DNA of 64,000 bases from Haemophilus haemolyticus_M (lineage in GTDB: Bacteria; Pseudomonadota; Gammaproteobacteria; Enterobacterales; Pasteurellaceae), in contig NZ_QQGD01000001.1 in the NCBI RefSeq assembly GCF_003490935.1, positions 62,001 through 126,000 of the forward strand, given 5' to 3'. Numbering within the stretch: position 1 is the stretch's first letter; each line of letters starts with the position of its first letter. Below, piece after piece: positions 42,419-50,922 of this stretch. Made by a program: the position numbers and the translations under genes. The notes beneath the pieces were generated by a model, which had not been told where the DNA came from, searched no databases, and saw nothing but the letters and a program-made list of their open reading frames with translations.

Positions 42419-42442
42419 AATGCCTTTCTAAAGAAAGGCATT
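42419..42442 (-). terminator. Terminator of the mla-murA operon
   Basis: AATGCCTTTCT (42419-42429) pairs with AGAAAGGCATT (42432-42442). On the minus strand TTTTTTTACC follows. It lies about 60 bases after the murA stop. Confidence 0.78.
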
Positions 42443-42502
42443 AGTAGAAATTTAAGATTATAAATAAACTTGTAATGTCTAATAGAAAAGTAGCGTACCT
42501 AA

Positions 42503-43777
42503 TTACGCTTCATCACTTCCAGAAAAACGTTCAATTTTTGCACCTAAGCCACGTAATTTATCTTCGATATGTTCATAACCACGATCGATATGATAAATAC
42601 GATCTACAATAGTCTCACCTGTTGCGATACAACCTGCAAGAACCAAACTGATTGATGCGCGTAAATCTGTCGCCATCACTTCTGCACCAGATAACTGCTC
42701 AACACCGTGACATACCGCAGTATTCCCTTCAATTTCAGCTTTACCGCCCATGCGAATTAATTCAGGAATATGCATAAAACGATTTTCAAAAATCGTTTCA
42801 GTAATAATACTTGTGCCCTCTGCCACCATATTTAATAAGGTGAATTGAGCCTGCATATCAGTAGGGAAACCCGGATGTGGCGCAGTACGAATATTCACTG
42901 CTTTAGGGCTCTTTCCAAACATATCTAAAGTAATGCTATTCTCAGTAACATCAACTTGAGCGCCAGCTTCACGAAGTTTATCGATCACTGCATCTAAAGT
43001 ATCAGCCTTAGTATTTTGACAAACAACACGACCGCCCGAAATTGCTGCGGCAATTAAGAATGTACCCGTTTCAATGCGATCTGGCACGACACTATGCTCA
43101 CAACCAGTTAAACGTTCAACACCTTCAATCATAATGTGATCAGAACCTGCACCAGATATTTTTGCGCCCATTTTATTGAGGAAGTCAGCGGTATCTACAA
43201 TTTCAGGCTCACGAGCCGCGTTTTCAATCACGGTAGTGCCTTTCGCAAGCGTTGCGGCCATCATAATAGATAAAGTTGCACCTACGCTCACTTTTTCCAT
43301 TACAATGCGAGTTCCCACAAGACGATCTAATACTTGTGCTTTTACATATCCTTCTTCAAGGACGATGTCCGCGCCTAATTTTTCTAAACCGCTAATATGG
43401 AGATCAACTGGACGAGCACCGATAGAGCAACCGCCAGGCAAAGATACTTGGCCTTGATGAAAACGAGCGACTAAAGGCGCCAATGCCCAAATCGAAGCAC
43501 GCATAGTTTTAACCAATTCATAAGGTGCGGTGAAATGATCGATATTCGATGCATCTAATAAAACTGCGCCAGTTTCATCACGATCTACAACCACACCTAA
43601 TTTACGTAAAATTTTCAAAGTGGTTTCAATATCTTTAAGCGCAGGAACGTTCGTGAGTTTAACTGGTTCTGTTGCCAAAATAGTGGCAAAAAGAATTGGA
43701 AGTGCGGCATTTTTGGCACCTGAAATATTCACTGTTCCACTTAAACGAGATTGCCCATAAACACGAAATTTTTCCAT
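42503..43777 (-). CDS. murA: UDP-N-acetylglucosamine 1-carboxyvinyltransferase MurA
   Basis: A 424-residue enzyme (E. coli MurA 419) for the first committed step of peptidoglycan synthesis, adding enolpyruvate from PEP to UDP-GlcNAc. It begins MEKFRVYGQSRLSGTVNISGAKNAALP, with the conserved KNAALP. The catalytic cysteine, target of fosfomycin, is in PGGCSIGARPVDLH near residue 118. PHPGFPTDMQAQF and ADLRASISLVLAG follow. It is the last gene of mlaFEDCB-ibaG-murA, ten bases after ibaG, the same order as in E. coli. Confidence 0.97.
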   Translation of the reverse strand: MEKFRVYGQSRLSGTVNISGAKNAALPILFATILATEPVKLTNVPALKDIETTLKILRKLGVVVDRDETGAVLLDASNIDHFTAPYELVKTMRASIWALAPLVARFHQGQVSLPGGCSIGARPVDLHISGLEKLGADIVLEEGYVKAQVLDRLVGTRIVMEKVSVGATLSIMMAATLAKGTTVIENAAREPEIVDTADFLNKMGAKISGAGSDHIMIEGVERLTGCEHSVVPDRIETGTFLIAAAISGGRVVCQNTKADTLDAVIDKLREAGAQVDVTENSITLDMFGKSPKAVNIRTAPHPGFPTDMQAQFTLLNMVAEGTSIITETIFENRFMHIPELIRMGGKAEIEGNTAVCHGVEQLSGAEVMATDLRASISLVLAGCIATGETIVDRIYHIDRGYEHIEDKLRGLGAKIERFSGSDEA

Positions 43778-43787
43778 TTTTGAATCC

Positions 43788-44045
43788 TTAATTAAGTTGG
43801 TTTAATGCACGATCACGTTTCCACTTTTCAGTGGTATAAGTTTTAATTGTTAACGCGTGAATTTCGCCAGTAGTAAAATAAGCCATTAACGGAGCATAAA
43901 TTGTTTGTTGTTGTTTTACGCGAGAAAGTGCAGCAATTTCATCACTCACGACAATCACGCCAAAATGCGCGTTTTCACCTTGAGCATAAACCTCTTCTAC
44001 GTTTAGCGCATCTTTTAAAATTCGTTCAATTTCTTGAAGTTCCAT
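43788..44045 (-). CDS. ibaG: BolA-family protein IbaG
   Basis: An 85-residue BolA/IbaG-type protein (E. coli YrbA 84). It starts MELQEIERILKDALNVEEVYAQ and shows the class II KH-like pattern with HFGVIVVSDEI, IYAPLMAYFTTGEIHALTIKTYT. The conserved His in the GEIHALTIK segment is a likely ligand for a shared [2Fe-2S] cluster with a monothiol glutaredoxin. It precedes murA and follows mlaB, as in E. coli, where it is linked to acid stress and iron-sulphur metabolism. Confidence 0.94.
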   Translation of the reverse strand: MELQEIERILKDALNVEEVYAQGENAHFGVIVVSDEIAALSRVKQQQTIYAPLMAYFTTGEIHALTIKTYTTEKWKRDRALNQLN

Positions 44046-44056
44046 CAGATTTCCGT

Positions 44057-44383
44057 TTAATTAAGATCTGTAAAATTTGCGATCCAATCAGACAAACCAA
44101 CAAGATCTGCAAGGGTTAATAATTGTTTTGGTGGATAAACTAATCGCACTGTTTTGTTAAGCTTTTGACACTCTCGTAGAAAATCACAAAGAGCTGCAAA
44201 ACCGGCTGAATCAATATGTTGAATACCAGACAAATCCCATTCAACAACCGTTTTATCCAGCGCATTATCTGATAAAAAAACGTCACGTTGCTGCCACATA
44301 GGCAACAACGTGTTGCGAGATAGCTCCCCTGACAAAAGGAGCGCTATCTTATCATCATTTTTCTTTAAATCCCAATTTAACAT
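44057..44383 (-). CDS. mlaB: STAS-domain protein MlaB
   Basis: A 108-residue STAS-domain protein, the cytoplasmic accessory subunit that stabilises the MlaFE transporter. The key segment is VEWDLSGIQHIDSAGFAALCDFL near residues 48-70, with the conserved DSAG (Ser/Thr) loop that contacts MlaF. It is slightly longer than E. coli MlaB (97). It is separated from mlaC by ten bases in the mlaFEDCB order. Confidence 0.93.
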   Translation of the reverse strand: MLNWDLKKNDDKIALLLSGELSRNTLLPMWQQRDVFLSDNALDKTVVEWDLSGIQHIDSAGFAALCDFLRECQKLNKTVRLVYPPKQLLTLADLVGLSDWIANFTDLN

Positions 44384-44393
44384 GGCAACAAGA

Positions 44394-45041
44394 TTATTTG
44401 CTTAACGTTACAGGTTGGGCTGCTGATTTTTGTACTTGTGCAGTTAATGCATCAATGCCATGTTGACGCAAGATACCACTCCATTCTTGTTGTTTTGTCA
44501 CAACCATGCTCACACCTTCAGCAACCATGTCATAAGCTTGCCATTCGCCAGTTTTACTATTTTTACGCCATTTAAAATCTAATTTAATTGGCGCAGCTCC
44601 GTTAACTTGAATAATATTCACACGAATATTTACTAAGTTTTTATCGCCTAATGCTTTTTCTGGCTCGATTTGAATTTGTTGATTTGAATATGCCGTTAAT
44701 ACTTGTGCATAAGCTTGTTCAATAAAATCACCAAAAGCTTTAAAGAATTTCTCACGTTGTTCAGGTGTAGTAGATTTGAAATGAGAACCTAGCACCAAAG
44801 AACCTGCATAATTGACTTGAACATAAGGCAGTAAATCATTACGAACGATAGTACGTAGATAATTTGGGTTCTTTTTAATTTGGCTTTGATTTGCCTGAAT
44901 ATCAGAAAACAATTTATCTGACGCTTGTTGCATCAATACATAAGGACTTGTTTCAGCCATAGCAGTACCAGCAGTAAAAAGTGCGGTAAATACTAAGGTT
45001 AAAATTGCAAACCATTTTTTCACTTGGAAAAATTTCATCAT
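44394..45041 (-). CDS. mlaC: Periplasmic phospholipid-binding protein MlaC
   Basis: A 215-residue exported protein (E. coli MlaC 211). Signal peptide ends AMA near residue 29. The mature protein has the Tol-Tol-Ttg2 family features: SPYVLMQQASDKLFSDIQANQ, then DLLPYVQVNYAGSLVLGSHFKS and YDMVAEGVSMVVTKQQEW. It shuttles phospholipids between the outer-membrane MlaA complex and inner-membrane MlaFEDB. MlaA is not in this window. An uptake signal lies near 44979 in the leader. Confidence 0.95.
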   Translation of the reverse strand: MMKFFQVKKWFAILTLVFTALFTAGTAMAETSPYVLMQQASDKLFSDIQANQSQIKKNPNYLRTIVRNDLLPYVQVNYAGSLVLGSHFKSTTPEQREKFFKAFGDFIEQAYAQVLTAYSNQQIQIEPEKALGDKNLVNIRVNIIQVNGAAPIKLDFKWRKNSKTGEWQAYDMVAEGVSMVVTKQQEWSGILRQHGIDALTAQVQKSAAQPVTLSK

Positions 45042-45066
45042 AAATCTCCTAAATAAATGTTAGTTG

Positions 45067-45573
45067 TTATTGTACTGTAGGCTCAGTCTTTTCACTGTTA
45101 CCATCAGATTTTTTATCGCCGTAAAGGAATTGGCCGATTAAATCCTCCAACACCATAGCAGATTTTGTGTCTTGAATTTGGCTACCCTCTTTAAGCATAG
45201 CTGATTCACCATCATCAAATCCCATTGTTAATGCAATATATTGCTCACCTAATAAGCCAGATGTCTTAATTGATAAAGAACTGTTTTCTGGGATTTCATT
45301 ATATTCCTGATTAATTGCAATACTAACTTTTGGTAAATAGCTTTTTTCATCAAGCGTAATACCGCTCACACGCCCAATAACCACTCCACCAATTTTTAAT
45401 GGTGCACGTACTTTTAGTCCCCCAATATTATCAAAAGTTGCCGTCACAGTATAAGATTTCGTCTCACCAAAACCTTGTACGTTGGCTACGCGTAAACCTA
45501 AAAAAACTAAGGCGCCAATACCAAGTAATAAAAATAACCCGACCCAAAATTCATATTTAATTGTTTGTCTCAT
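45067..45573 (-). CDS. mlaD: Mla transporter MCE-domain protein MlaD
   Basis: A 168-residue protein with one N-terminal membrane helix (FWVGLFLLLGIGALVFLGL) and a single MCE domain (SYTVTATFDNIGGLKVRAPL ... IGGVVIGRVSGITLD). In E. coli it forms a hexameric ring that holds lipid above MlaE. ATG 45573 is preferred: AGGA lies seven bases before it, and an upstream GTG-type extension into mlaE lacks a site. The C-terminal helix after SIKTSGLLGEQYIALTMG is short and followed by a polar Lys/Asp-rich tail. Confidence 0.95.
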   Translation of the reverse strand: MRQTIKYEFWVGLFLLLGIGALVFLGLRVANVQGFGETKSYTVTATFDNIGGLKVRAPLKIGGVVIGRVSGITLDEKSYLPKVSIAINQEYNEIPENSSLSIKTSGLLGEQYIALTMGFDDGESAMLKEGSQIQDTKSAMVLEDLIGQFLYGDKKSDGNSEKTEPTVQ

Positions 45574-45583
45574 AAAAAAATCC

Positions 45584-46369
45584 TTAACCTGCTCCAAACA
45601 TAATAGCAGTCAAAATAAAATCTAATCCTAGAACAACAAGAGATGCATGCACAACTGTGCGTGTTGTAGCTTGGCTGATGCCTTCTGATGTTGGCATACA
45701 ATCATAACCATTAAAAAGCGCAATCCAAGTTACGGCTACAGCAAAGAAAACCGCTTTAATAAAGCCATTTAAAATATCATAGCTCCAACTGACGGAATTT
45801 TGCATAACAGACCAAAAGCTGCCTGAATCAACACCTTTCCAATCCACACCGACTAAGGAACCGCCCCAAATACCAATCGCGATAAACAAGATTGACAAAA
45901 TTGGCATGGAAATAACGCCTGCCCAAAAACGAGGTGCAATCACTCGACGTAAAGGATCAACAGCCATCATTTCAAGACTAGAAAGTTGTTCAGTGGCTTT
46001 CATTAAGCCTATTTCAGCCGTCAATGCAGAACCCGCTCGACCAGCAAATAAAAGTGCGGTAACAACAGGCCCTAATTCTCGCAAAAGAGAAAGCGCTACA
46101 AGCTGCCCCAAACTTGTTTCAGCAGAAAAATCGACTAACACGACATAACCTTGTAGTCCTAATACCATTCCAATAAATAAACCGGACAACAAAATGATGA
46201 GTAACGATTGGACACCTAACACATGCATTTGCTTCACAAGCAAAGGAAAATGCTTACGAATTTGTGGCTTGCCGATCAATGCGCCAAATAACATAAAACC
46301 TGCTCGCCCTAATGCACGGAAAAAGTCGATCACCTGTTTTCCTAAAGCAGAAATAAAATTGACGATCAT
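45584..46369 (-). CDS. mlaE: Mla transporter permease MlaE
   Basis: A 261-residue permease of the MlaE/YrbE family with about five membrane segments. Recognisable parts are LVKQMHVLGVQSLLIILLSG, the elbow and first helix region, RELGPVVTALLFAGRAGSALTAEIGLMK, the conserved family signature near residue 100, and AVDPLRRVIAPRFWAG. It forms the membrane channel for phospholipids with MlaF ATPase. Its start overlaps the mlaF stop by four bases (ATGA), so the two are coupled. Confidence 0.96.
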   Translation of the reverse strand: MIVNFISALGKQVIDFFRALGRAGFMLFGALIGKPQIRKHFPLLVKQMHVLGVQSLLIILLSGLFIGMVLGLQGYVVLVDFSAETSLGQLVALSLLRELGPVVTALLFAGRAGSALTAEIGLMKATEQLSSLEMMAVDPLRRVIAPRFWAGVISMPILSILFIAIGIWGGSLVGVDWKGVDSGSFWSVMQNSVSWSYDILNGFIKAVFFAVAVTWIALFNGYDCMPTSEGISQATTRTVVHASLVVLGLDFILTAIMFGAG

Positions 46370-47160
46370 TCAAACAATTCCTTCACATAATCTTGCGCTG
46401 GGTACTTAAAGCGCACAGGACCATCAGATTCACCTTTTAAGAATTGCACCACTCGCGGATCTTGGCTTTGTAAAAGCTGCTCTGATGTTCCTTCTGCGAT
46501 GACTTTTTGGTCTGCAATAATATAGGCATAATCTGCAATACTCAATACTTCCTCCACATCGTGCGACACCACGATAGAAGTCAAATTTAACGCTTCATTT
46601 AATCGTTTAATCAGGCTCAAAATTACGCCCATACTGATCGGATCTTGCCCAGTAAATGGCTCATCAAACATAATTAAATCTGGATCAAGCGCAATAGCGC
46701 GTGCTAACGCAGCTCGACGAGCCATACCACCAGAAAGTTCTGAAGGCATCAATGCGGCTGCGCCTCGCAACCCAACAGCCTCCAATTTCATCAACACGAT
46801 TTGACGAATTAAACTTTCAGGCAAATGCGTATGTTCACGAATTGGAAAGGCGACATTATCAAAAGTAGAAATATCCGTAAAAAGCGCACCTGATTGGAAT
46901 AACATCCCCATCCGCTTACGTACTTCGTACAGTTCACTATTAGATAGACGACAAATATCTTGCCCATCAAACAAAATTTCACCTTGTTCTGGTATTAGCT
47001 GCCCACCTATCAATTTAAGTAAGGTAGTTTTACCAATCCCCGACGGCCCCATGATCGCAGTGATTTTTCCCTTTTTTACTTGCAAATTCAGGTTATCGTA
47101 AATCACGCGATCACCGCGTTTAAAGGTGAGACTCTTAACTTCAATTAGATTTTGATTCAT
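46366..47160 (-). CDS. mlaF: Mla transporter ATP-binding protein MlaF
   Basis: A 264-residue ABC ATPase (E. coli MlaF 269). Walker A GPSGIGKTT near residue 38, signature LSGGMARRAALARA near 145, Walker B LIMFDEPFTGQDP, and switch His in SIVVSHDVEEVLS. The GMARR signature variant is typical of MlaF/Ttg2A. It is the first gene of the mla operon; the promoter would lie in the 39 bases after lnt or within the end of lnt, which is oriented the same way. An uptake signal lies just upstream (near 47182). Confidence 0.96.
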   Translation of the reverse strand: MNQNLIEVKSLTFKRGDRVIYDNLNLQVKKGKITAIMGPSGIGKTTLLKLIGGQLIPEQGEILFDGQDICRLSNSELYEVRKRMGMLFQSGALFTDISTFDNVAFPIREHTHLPESLIRQIVLMKLEAVGLRGAAALMPSELSGGMARRAALARAIALDPDLIMFDEPFTGQDPISMGVILSLIKRLNEALNLTSIVVSHDVEEVLSIADYAYIIADQKVIAEGTSEQLLQSQDPRVVQFLKGESDGPVRFKYPAQDYVKELFE

Positions 47161-47199
47161 TAAAATCTCGTTTATAAATAAAAAGTGCGGTCGTTTTGA

Positions 47200-48738
47200 C
47201 TAGCGTTTTTGTGAAAGGTTCATCTTACGACGAACAAATGCCATCATGCCGTGTAATACTAAAAACAACAATGATAAAGCATATAAAGGCATATTTCCCA
47301 ACGCAGAATAAGGGGTTTTGCCTTCCGCAGGTGCAATTTTATGCGTCAACGTTGTTTCAATAAACTGTGGTGCCTGCGCTAACACCTTACCTTGTGCATC
47401 AACAAAGACGGAAATCCCCGTATTCGTTGCACGAATAAGTGGTTTACCCAATTCTAAAGCGCGCATTCTTGCCATCTGTAAATGTTGCCAAGGCCCAATC
47501 GAATCACCAAACCACGCATCATTAGATAACGTGAGCAAATAATCCGTATCTGGTTTCAAATTTTGTCGCACTTGTTCACCAAAAATAATCTCGTAGCAAA
47601 TTGCTGGCGAAAAAGAGCGTTTTTTTGCCATTAAAGATGGCTGAATCGCATCCCCGCTTTGAAATGCAGACATCGGCAAATTAAACACTGAATTAAGTGG
47701 TCGCAGAATACTTTCTAGTGGAACATATTCACCGAACGGCACGAGATGATGCTTACTATAACGATTTGAAGTATCTGGCTGATAAGGAAAGTCTGGGTTT
47801 CCAGCAGTCATAATAGAATTAAGCAACTTACCAGATCTCGTATCTTGGAATACGGTTCCAACCATTATCTCCGTTTTCGTTTCTTTAGCTGCTCGATCTA
47901 ATCCTTCAAAAAATGGGGTAATCGCATTTTCAAGAGTTGGCAACGCTGATTCAGGCAAAATAATTAAATCTGTTTTACCAAGATTTTCTGCAATTAATTT
48001 TTGATAAATCTCCAAAGTAGAATAGAAATAAGCTGGATCCCATTTGAGATTTTGTTCAATATTTCCTTGAGCAAGTGTGACTGAAATTGCCTTATCTTCA
48101 ACAGATTTTACAAAGTGAATTCGGGATGAATAAGCACTTAATCCCCCCACGATGATCAATAACAAAACATTCGCCAAGACTAATTTAAGATTTTTCGTTT
48201 TAAACAAAGACGAAACGAGATTAAACATCACCGCACTTGCCCAAACGGTAAAAAACGTCAATCCTGTTACGCCAAAAATCGGGGCAATGCCATAAAATGG
48301 GCTGTCAATTTGTGTATAACCAAACTGAAGCCAAGGAAAACCGGTAAAAATCCAACCACGTAAAAACTCTGTCAATGTCCAAATCACGGCAAAAATTACC
48401 GCACTTTGAACGTTGAAACGCTGAACCAAATAGGTAAAGAGCATCGGGTATAGCGCAAGATAAGCCGCAAGTAAACCGACAAGGAAATAACTCACACCTA
48501 AAGACGCACCACCAAATTGGTGAATACTGACATTAAGCCAACTCACCCCAAAGCAGAAAAATCCCATCGACCACAAAAACGTCGCTAAAAGTGCGGTGGA
48601 TTTTTTAGAATTTTTAGCGACATAAAGTAAACCGAGTAAAGAAACATAGGCTAAAGGCCAATAATCAAATGGCGAAAAGGCAAAAACACCGACTAAACCA
48701 GATATAATCGCAATAAGATAAGTAAAATATTTATTCAT
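47200..48738 (-). CDS. lnt: Apolipoprotein N-acyltransferase Lnt
   Basis: A 512-residue inner-membrane enzyme (same length as E. coli Lnt) that N-acylates the N-terminal cysteine of lipoproteins. Several N-terminal membrane helices (to about residue 195) precede the nitrilase-like domain. The catalytic Glu is in LIILPESALPTLENA, and the catalytic Cys in FSPAICYEIIFGE near residue 385. SNDAWFGDSIGPWQHLQMARMRALE is the conserved arm region. It matures the lipoproteins of this window, such as protein E and OapB. It is followed by mla genes and preceded by corC, as the E. coli ybeX-lnt pair. Confidence 0.96.
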   Translation of the reverse strand: MNKYFTYLIAIISGLVGVFAFSPFDYWPLAYVSLLGLLYVAKNSKKSTALLATFLWSMGFFCFGVSWLNVSIHQFGGASLGVSYFLVGLLAAYLALYPMLFTYLVQRFNVQSAVIFAVIWTLTEFLRGWIFTGFPWLQFGYTQIDSPFYGIAPIFGVTGLTFFTVWASAVMFNLVSSLFKTKNLKLVLANVLLLIIVGGLSAYSSRIHFVKSVEDKAISVTLAQGNIEQNLKWDPAYFYSTLEIYQKLIAENLGKTDLIILPESALPTLENAITPFFEGLDRAAKETKTEIMVGTVFQDTRSGKLLNSIMTAGNPDFPYQPDTSNRYSKHHLVPFGEYVPLESILRPLNSVFNLPMSAFQSGDAIQPSLMAKKRSFSPAICYEIIFGEQVRQNLKPDTDYLLTLSNDAWFGDSIGPWQHLQMARMRALELGKPLIRATNTGISVFVDAQGKVLAQAPQFIETTLTHKIAPAEGKTPYSALGNMPLYALSLLFLVLHGMMAFVRRKMNLSQKR

Positions 48739-48810
48739 AAATTCAATATATTTTGCACGCCTTCACGAGCGTCTTTTGTATTGGGATTTGAAATCCCATT
48801 CCAAGTAAAT

Positions 48811-48837
48811 AAAAAGCACGCGTTAGAAAACGCGCGC
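48811..48837 (-). terminator. Terminator or attenuator between corC and lnt
   Basis: On the minus strand AACGCG pairs with CGCGTT around TTCT/TAGAA, extended to GC...GC, followed by TTTTTATTTAC. A second dyad, TGGGATTT/AAATCCCA at 48783-48798, lies closer to lnt. Together they may reduce read-through into lnt. Confidence 0.55.
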
Positions 48838-48859
48838 CATCATTGAGGATGATAAAATG

Positions 48860-49759
48860 CTATTCGGCTTTTTCTTCCACATCATCTATTTCAGCCAAAT
48901 GTTCATCTGGCACGGTCACTCGAAGTTGAATCAATCGGCGACTATCTGCCGAGGTGACTTTAAATTGAAGATTTTTCAACGTAATTTCTTCACCACGTTT
49001 TGGTAAATAACCAAAAGTTTGCATAATCAGCCCACCAATGGTATCGACTTCCTCATCATCAAAATCCGTATTAAATTGCGCATTGAAATCATCAATATCG
49101 GTGAGTGCACGCACCGCATAAGTATGGCGAGAAAGCTGACGAATATCCGCAACTTCTTCTTCATCAAATTCATCTTCAATATCGCCAACAATTTGTTCCA
49201 AAATATCTTCAATGGTAACAAGGCCTGATACCGCACCAAATTCATCCACCACAATGGCCATATGGAAACGCTCAGAGCGGAAATCTTTCAACATACGATC
49301 CACTCTTTTGCTTTCTGGCACAATCACTACTGGGCGCAATAATGAAGATAAATCAAACTCTTCCGCATCTTCACGTAAAAATTTCAATAAATCTTTCGCA
49401 TGCAAAATACCTACGATATTATCGCGATCATCCGCATCGGCAATCACAGGAAAACGAGAATGAGCGGATTCAATAATTGTGTTTAAACAAGTATTTAAAT
49501 CTTGTTGATCTTCAATAAAAATAATTTGTGAACGGGGAATCATAATATCTCGAACACGAAGCTCCGCTATTTCCATCACGCCTTCAATCATTTCACGAGT
49601 ATTTTGATCAATTAAATCGTTTTGTTCTGAATCGCGAATCACTTCCACAAGCTCTTCACGATTTTTTAGTTCACCTTGAAAAAAGCGACCAAATAAAGAT
49701 TGGAAAAAAGGTTTTTTCGTATTTTCGGATTGGTTTGAATTTTGCTGTTCGTCGTTCAT
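48860..49759 (-). CDS. corC: CBS-domain protein CorC (YbeX)
   Basis: A 299-residue cytoplasmic protein (E. coli CorC 292). A pair of CBS domains spans about residues 60-190: VRDIMIPRSQIIFIEDQQDL and HMAIVVDEFGAVSGLVTIEDI. A CorC_HlyC transporter-associated domain follows (FNTDFDDEEVDTIGGLIMQTFGYLPKRGE). It was linked to Co/Mg efflux with CorA; newer work ties YbeX to ribosome-related RNA metabolism. ATG 49759 (MNDEQQNSNQ) fits the family, although the ribosome-binding sequence is weak and the frame is open further upstream. It precedes lnt. Confidence 0.92.
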   Translation of the reverse strand: MNDEQQNSNQSENTKKPFFQSLFGRFFQGELKNREELVEVIRDSEQNDLIDQNTREMIEGVMEIAELRVRDIMIPRSQIIFIEDQQDLNTCLNTIIESAHSRFPVIADADDRDNIVGILHAKDLLKFLREDAEEFDLSSLLRPVVIVPESKRVDRMLKDFRSERFHMAIVVDEFGAVSGLVTIEDILEQIVGDIEDEFDEEEVADIRQLSRHTYAVRALTDIDDFNAQFNTDFDDEEVDTIGGLIMQTFGYLPKRGEEITLKNLQFKVTSADSRRLIQLRVTVPDEHLAEIDDVEEKAE

Positions 49760-49849
49760 ATTGGTTTGTAGTTGATGTCTTATTGACAGCGAAAAAGTAT
49801 CATATTTTGAGCATCTTCGCAAAGATAAAGATAAAGCAAGGGAAAAGAA

Positions 49850-49887
49850 AAGTGCGGTGAAATATCTCTTTGTTTTCTACCGCACTT
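49850..49887 (-). terminator. Uptake-signal dyad terminator after galM
   Basis: AAGTGCGGT (49850-49858) and ACCGCACTT (49879-49887) face each other across a 20-base loop that is T-rich on the + strand. On the minus strand TTCTTTTCC follows. It ends the galTKM unit. Confidence 0.65.
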
Positions 49888-49892
49888 CAATT

Positions 49893-50915
49893 CTATAAGA
49901 ACTTAAACTCCGTCCATTGATAATATCGCTCTCCTGCTTTTTGAATTCCGCCGTAATTTTGCCATTCAGGATGATTTGGGGTGTCGGGTAAACATTGGGT
50001 TTCTAGTGCTACGCCAGAAAAATCGGCATATAATTCGCCATTTCTCGTTGGTGTACCTGCAAGATAATTACCCGTATAAACCTGCAATGCGGCTTGCGAG
50101 GTTCTGACTTCCAAACTTAAATCACCAGTTGGAGAGGTCAGTAAAACACAAGGCTTTTGCCAAGCTTTATTGACAATAAAGGAATGATCGTAACCTTTTG
50201 TTGCTTGCTGATCCCCTTGTAAAAAATCTTGCTTGATGCATTTAGCAATACGGAAATCAAAACTCGTATTCACTACGTGTTTTAATGGAGAATTAGGAAT
50301 CCCCTCATTATCTACAGGCAGATAAAAATCAGCATTTAAACGTAATGTATGTTCACGCACGTCACTGCCTTGCTCTGCATTTTCTAAATTGAAATAGGCA
50401 TGATTAGTTAGGTTCAATGCAGAATCCGTATCACACATCCCTGCATATTCAATTTTTACGCTATTATCATCTGTTAGCGTATAGGTTACCGACACATCCA
50501 CATTACCAGGAAAACCTTGATCACCATCCTCTGAATGTAATGAAAAGCACACAAAATTCTCACCGCACTCTTGAATTTTCCAACGGCGTTTATCAAAGCC
50601 CTCTCCACCATGAAGTTGATGTTTACCTTGATTACTTTTCAATTGAATGAGTTCACCGTTCAATTCAAATTGTGCATTTGCAATACGATTTGCATAACGC
50701 CCTACGCTTGCGCCTAAATAGCTTTGATGAGTGGGATAATCCTCTACCTTACAACCCAATAAAACCTCGCGCAAGGTGCCATTTACAGGCACTTTACAAG
50801 AAAGCCAAGTTGCGCCCCAATCCATAAATTGAACACGCATTCCATTTTCATTTTGCAAGGTTATCAGCTGATAAGGTACACCATCAGGCGCATTAAAAGT
50901 GGTTTGTTCTAACAT
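49893..50915 (-). CDS. galM: Aldose 1-epimerase (galactose mutarotase) GalM
   Basis: A 340-residue mutarotase that converts beta- to alpha-D-galactose for GalK. Features are GCKVEDYPTHQSYLGASVGRYANRI with the NRI motif, GKHQLHGGEGFDKRRW with the catalytic His pair region, LNLTNHAYFNL, and the C-terminal VALETQCLPDTPNHPEW with the catalytic Glu. Two ATG codons are adjacent; I list the second (50915) because it gives the usual length, but the first (50918) is equally possible. It follows galK by a few bases. Confidence 0.94.
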   Translation of the reverse strand: MLEQTTFNAPDGVPYQLITLQNENGMRVQFMDWGATWLSCKVPVNGTLREVLLGCKVEDYPTHQSYLGASVGRYANRIANAQFELNGELIQLKSNQGKHQLHGGEGFDKRRWKIQECGENFVCFSLHSEDGDQGFPGNVDVSVTYTLTDDNSVKIEYAGMCDTDSALNLTNHAYFNLENAEQGSDVREHTLRLNADFYLPVDNEGIPNSPLKHVVNTSFDFRIAKCIKQDFLQGDQQATKGYDHSFIVNKAWQKPCVLLTSPTGDLSLEVRTSQAALQVYTGNYLAGTPTRNGELYADFSGVALETQCLPDTPNHPEWQNYGGIQKAGERYYQWTEFKFL

Positions 50916-50922
50916 CATTTTC

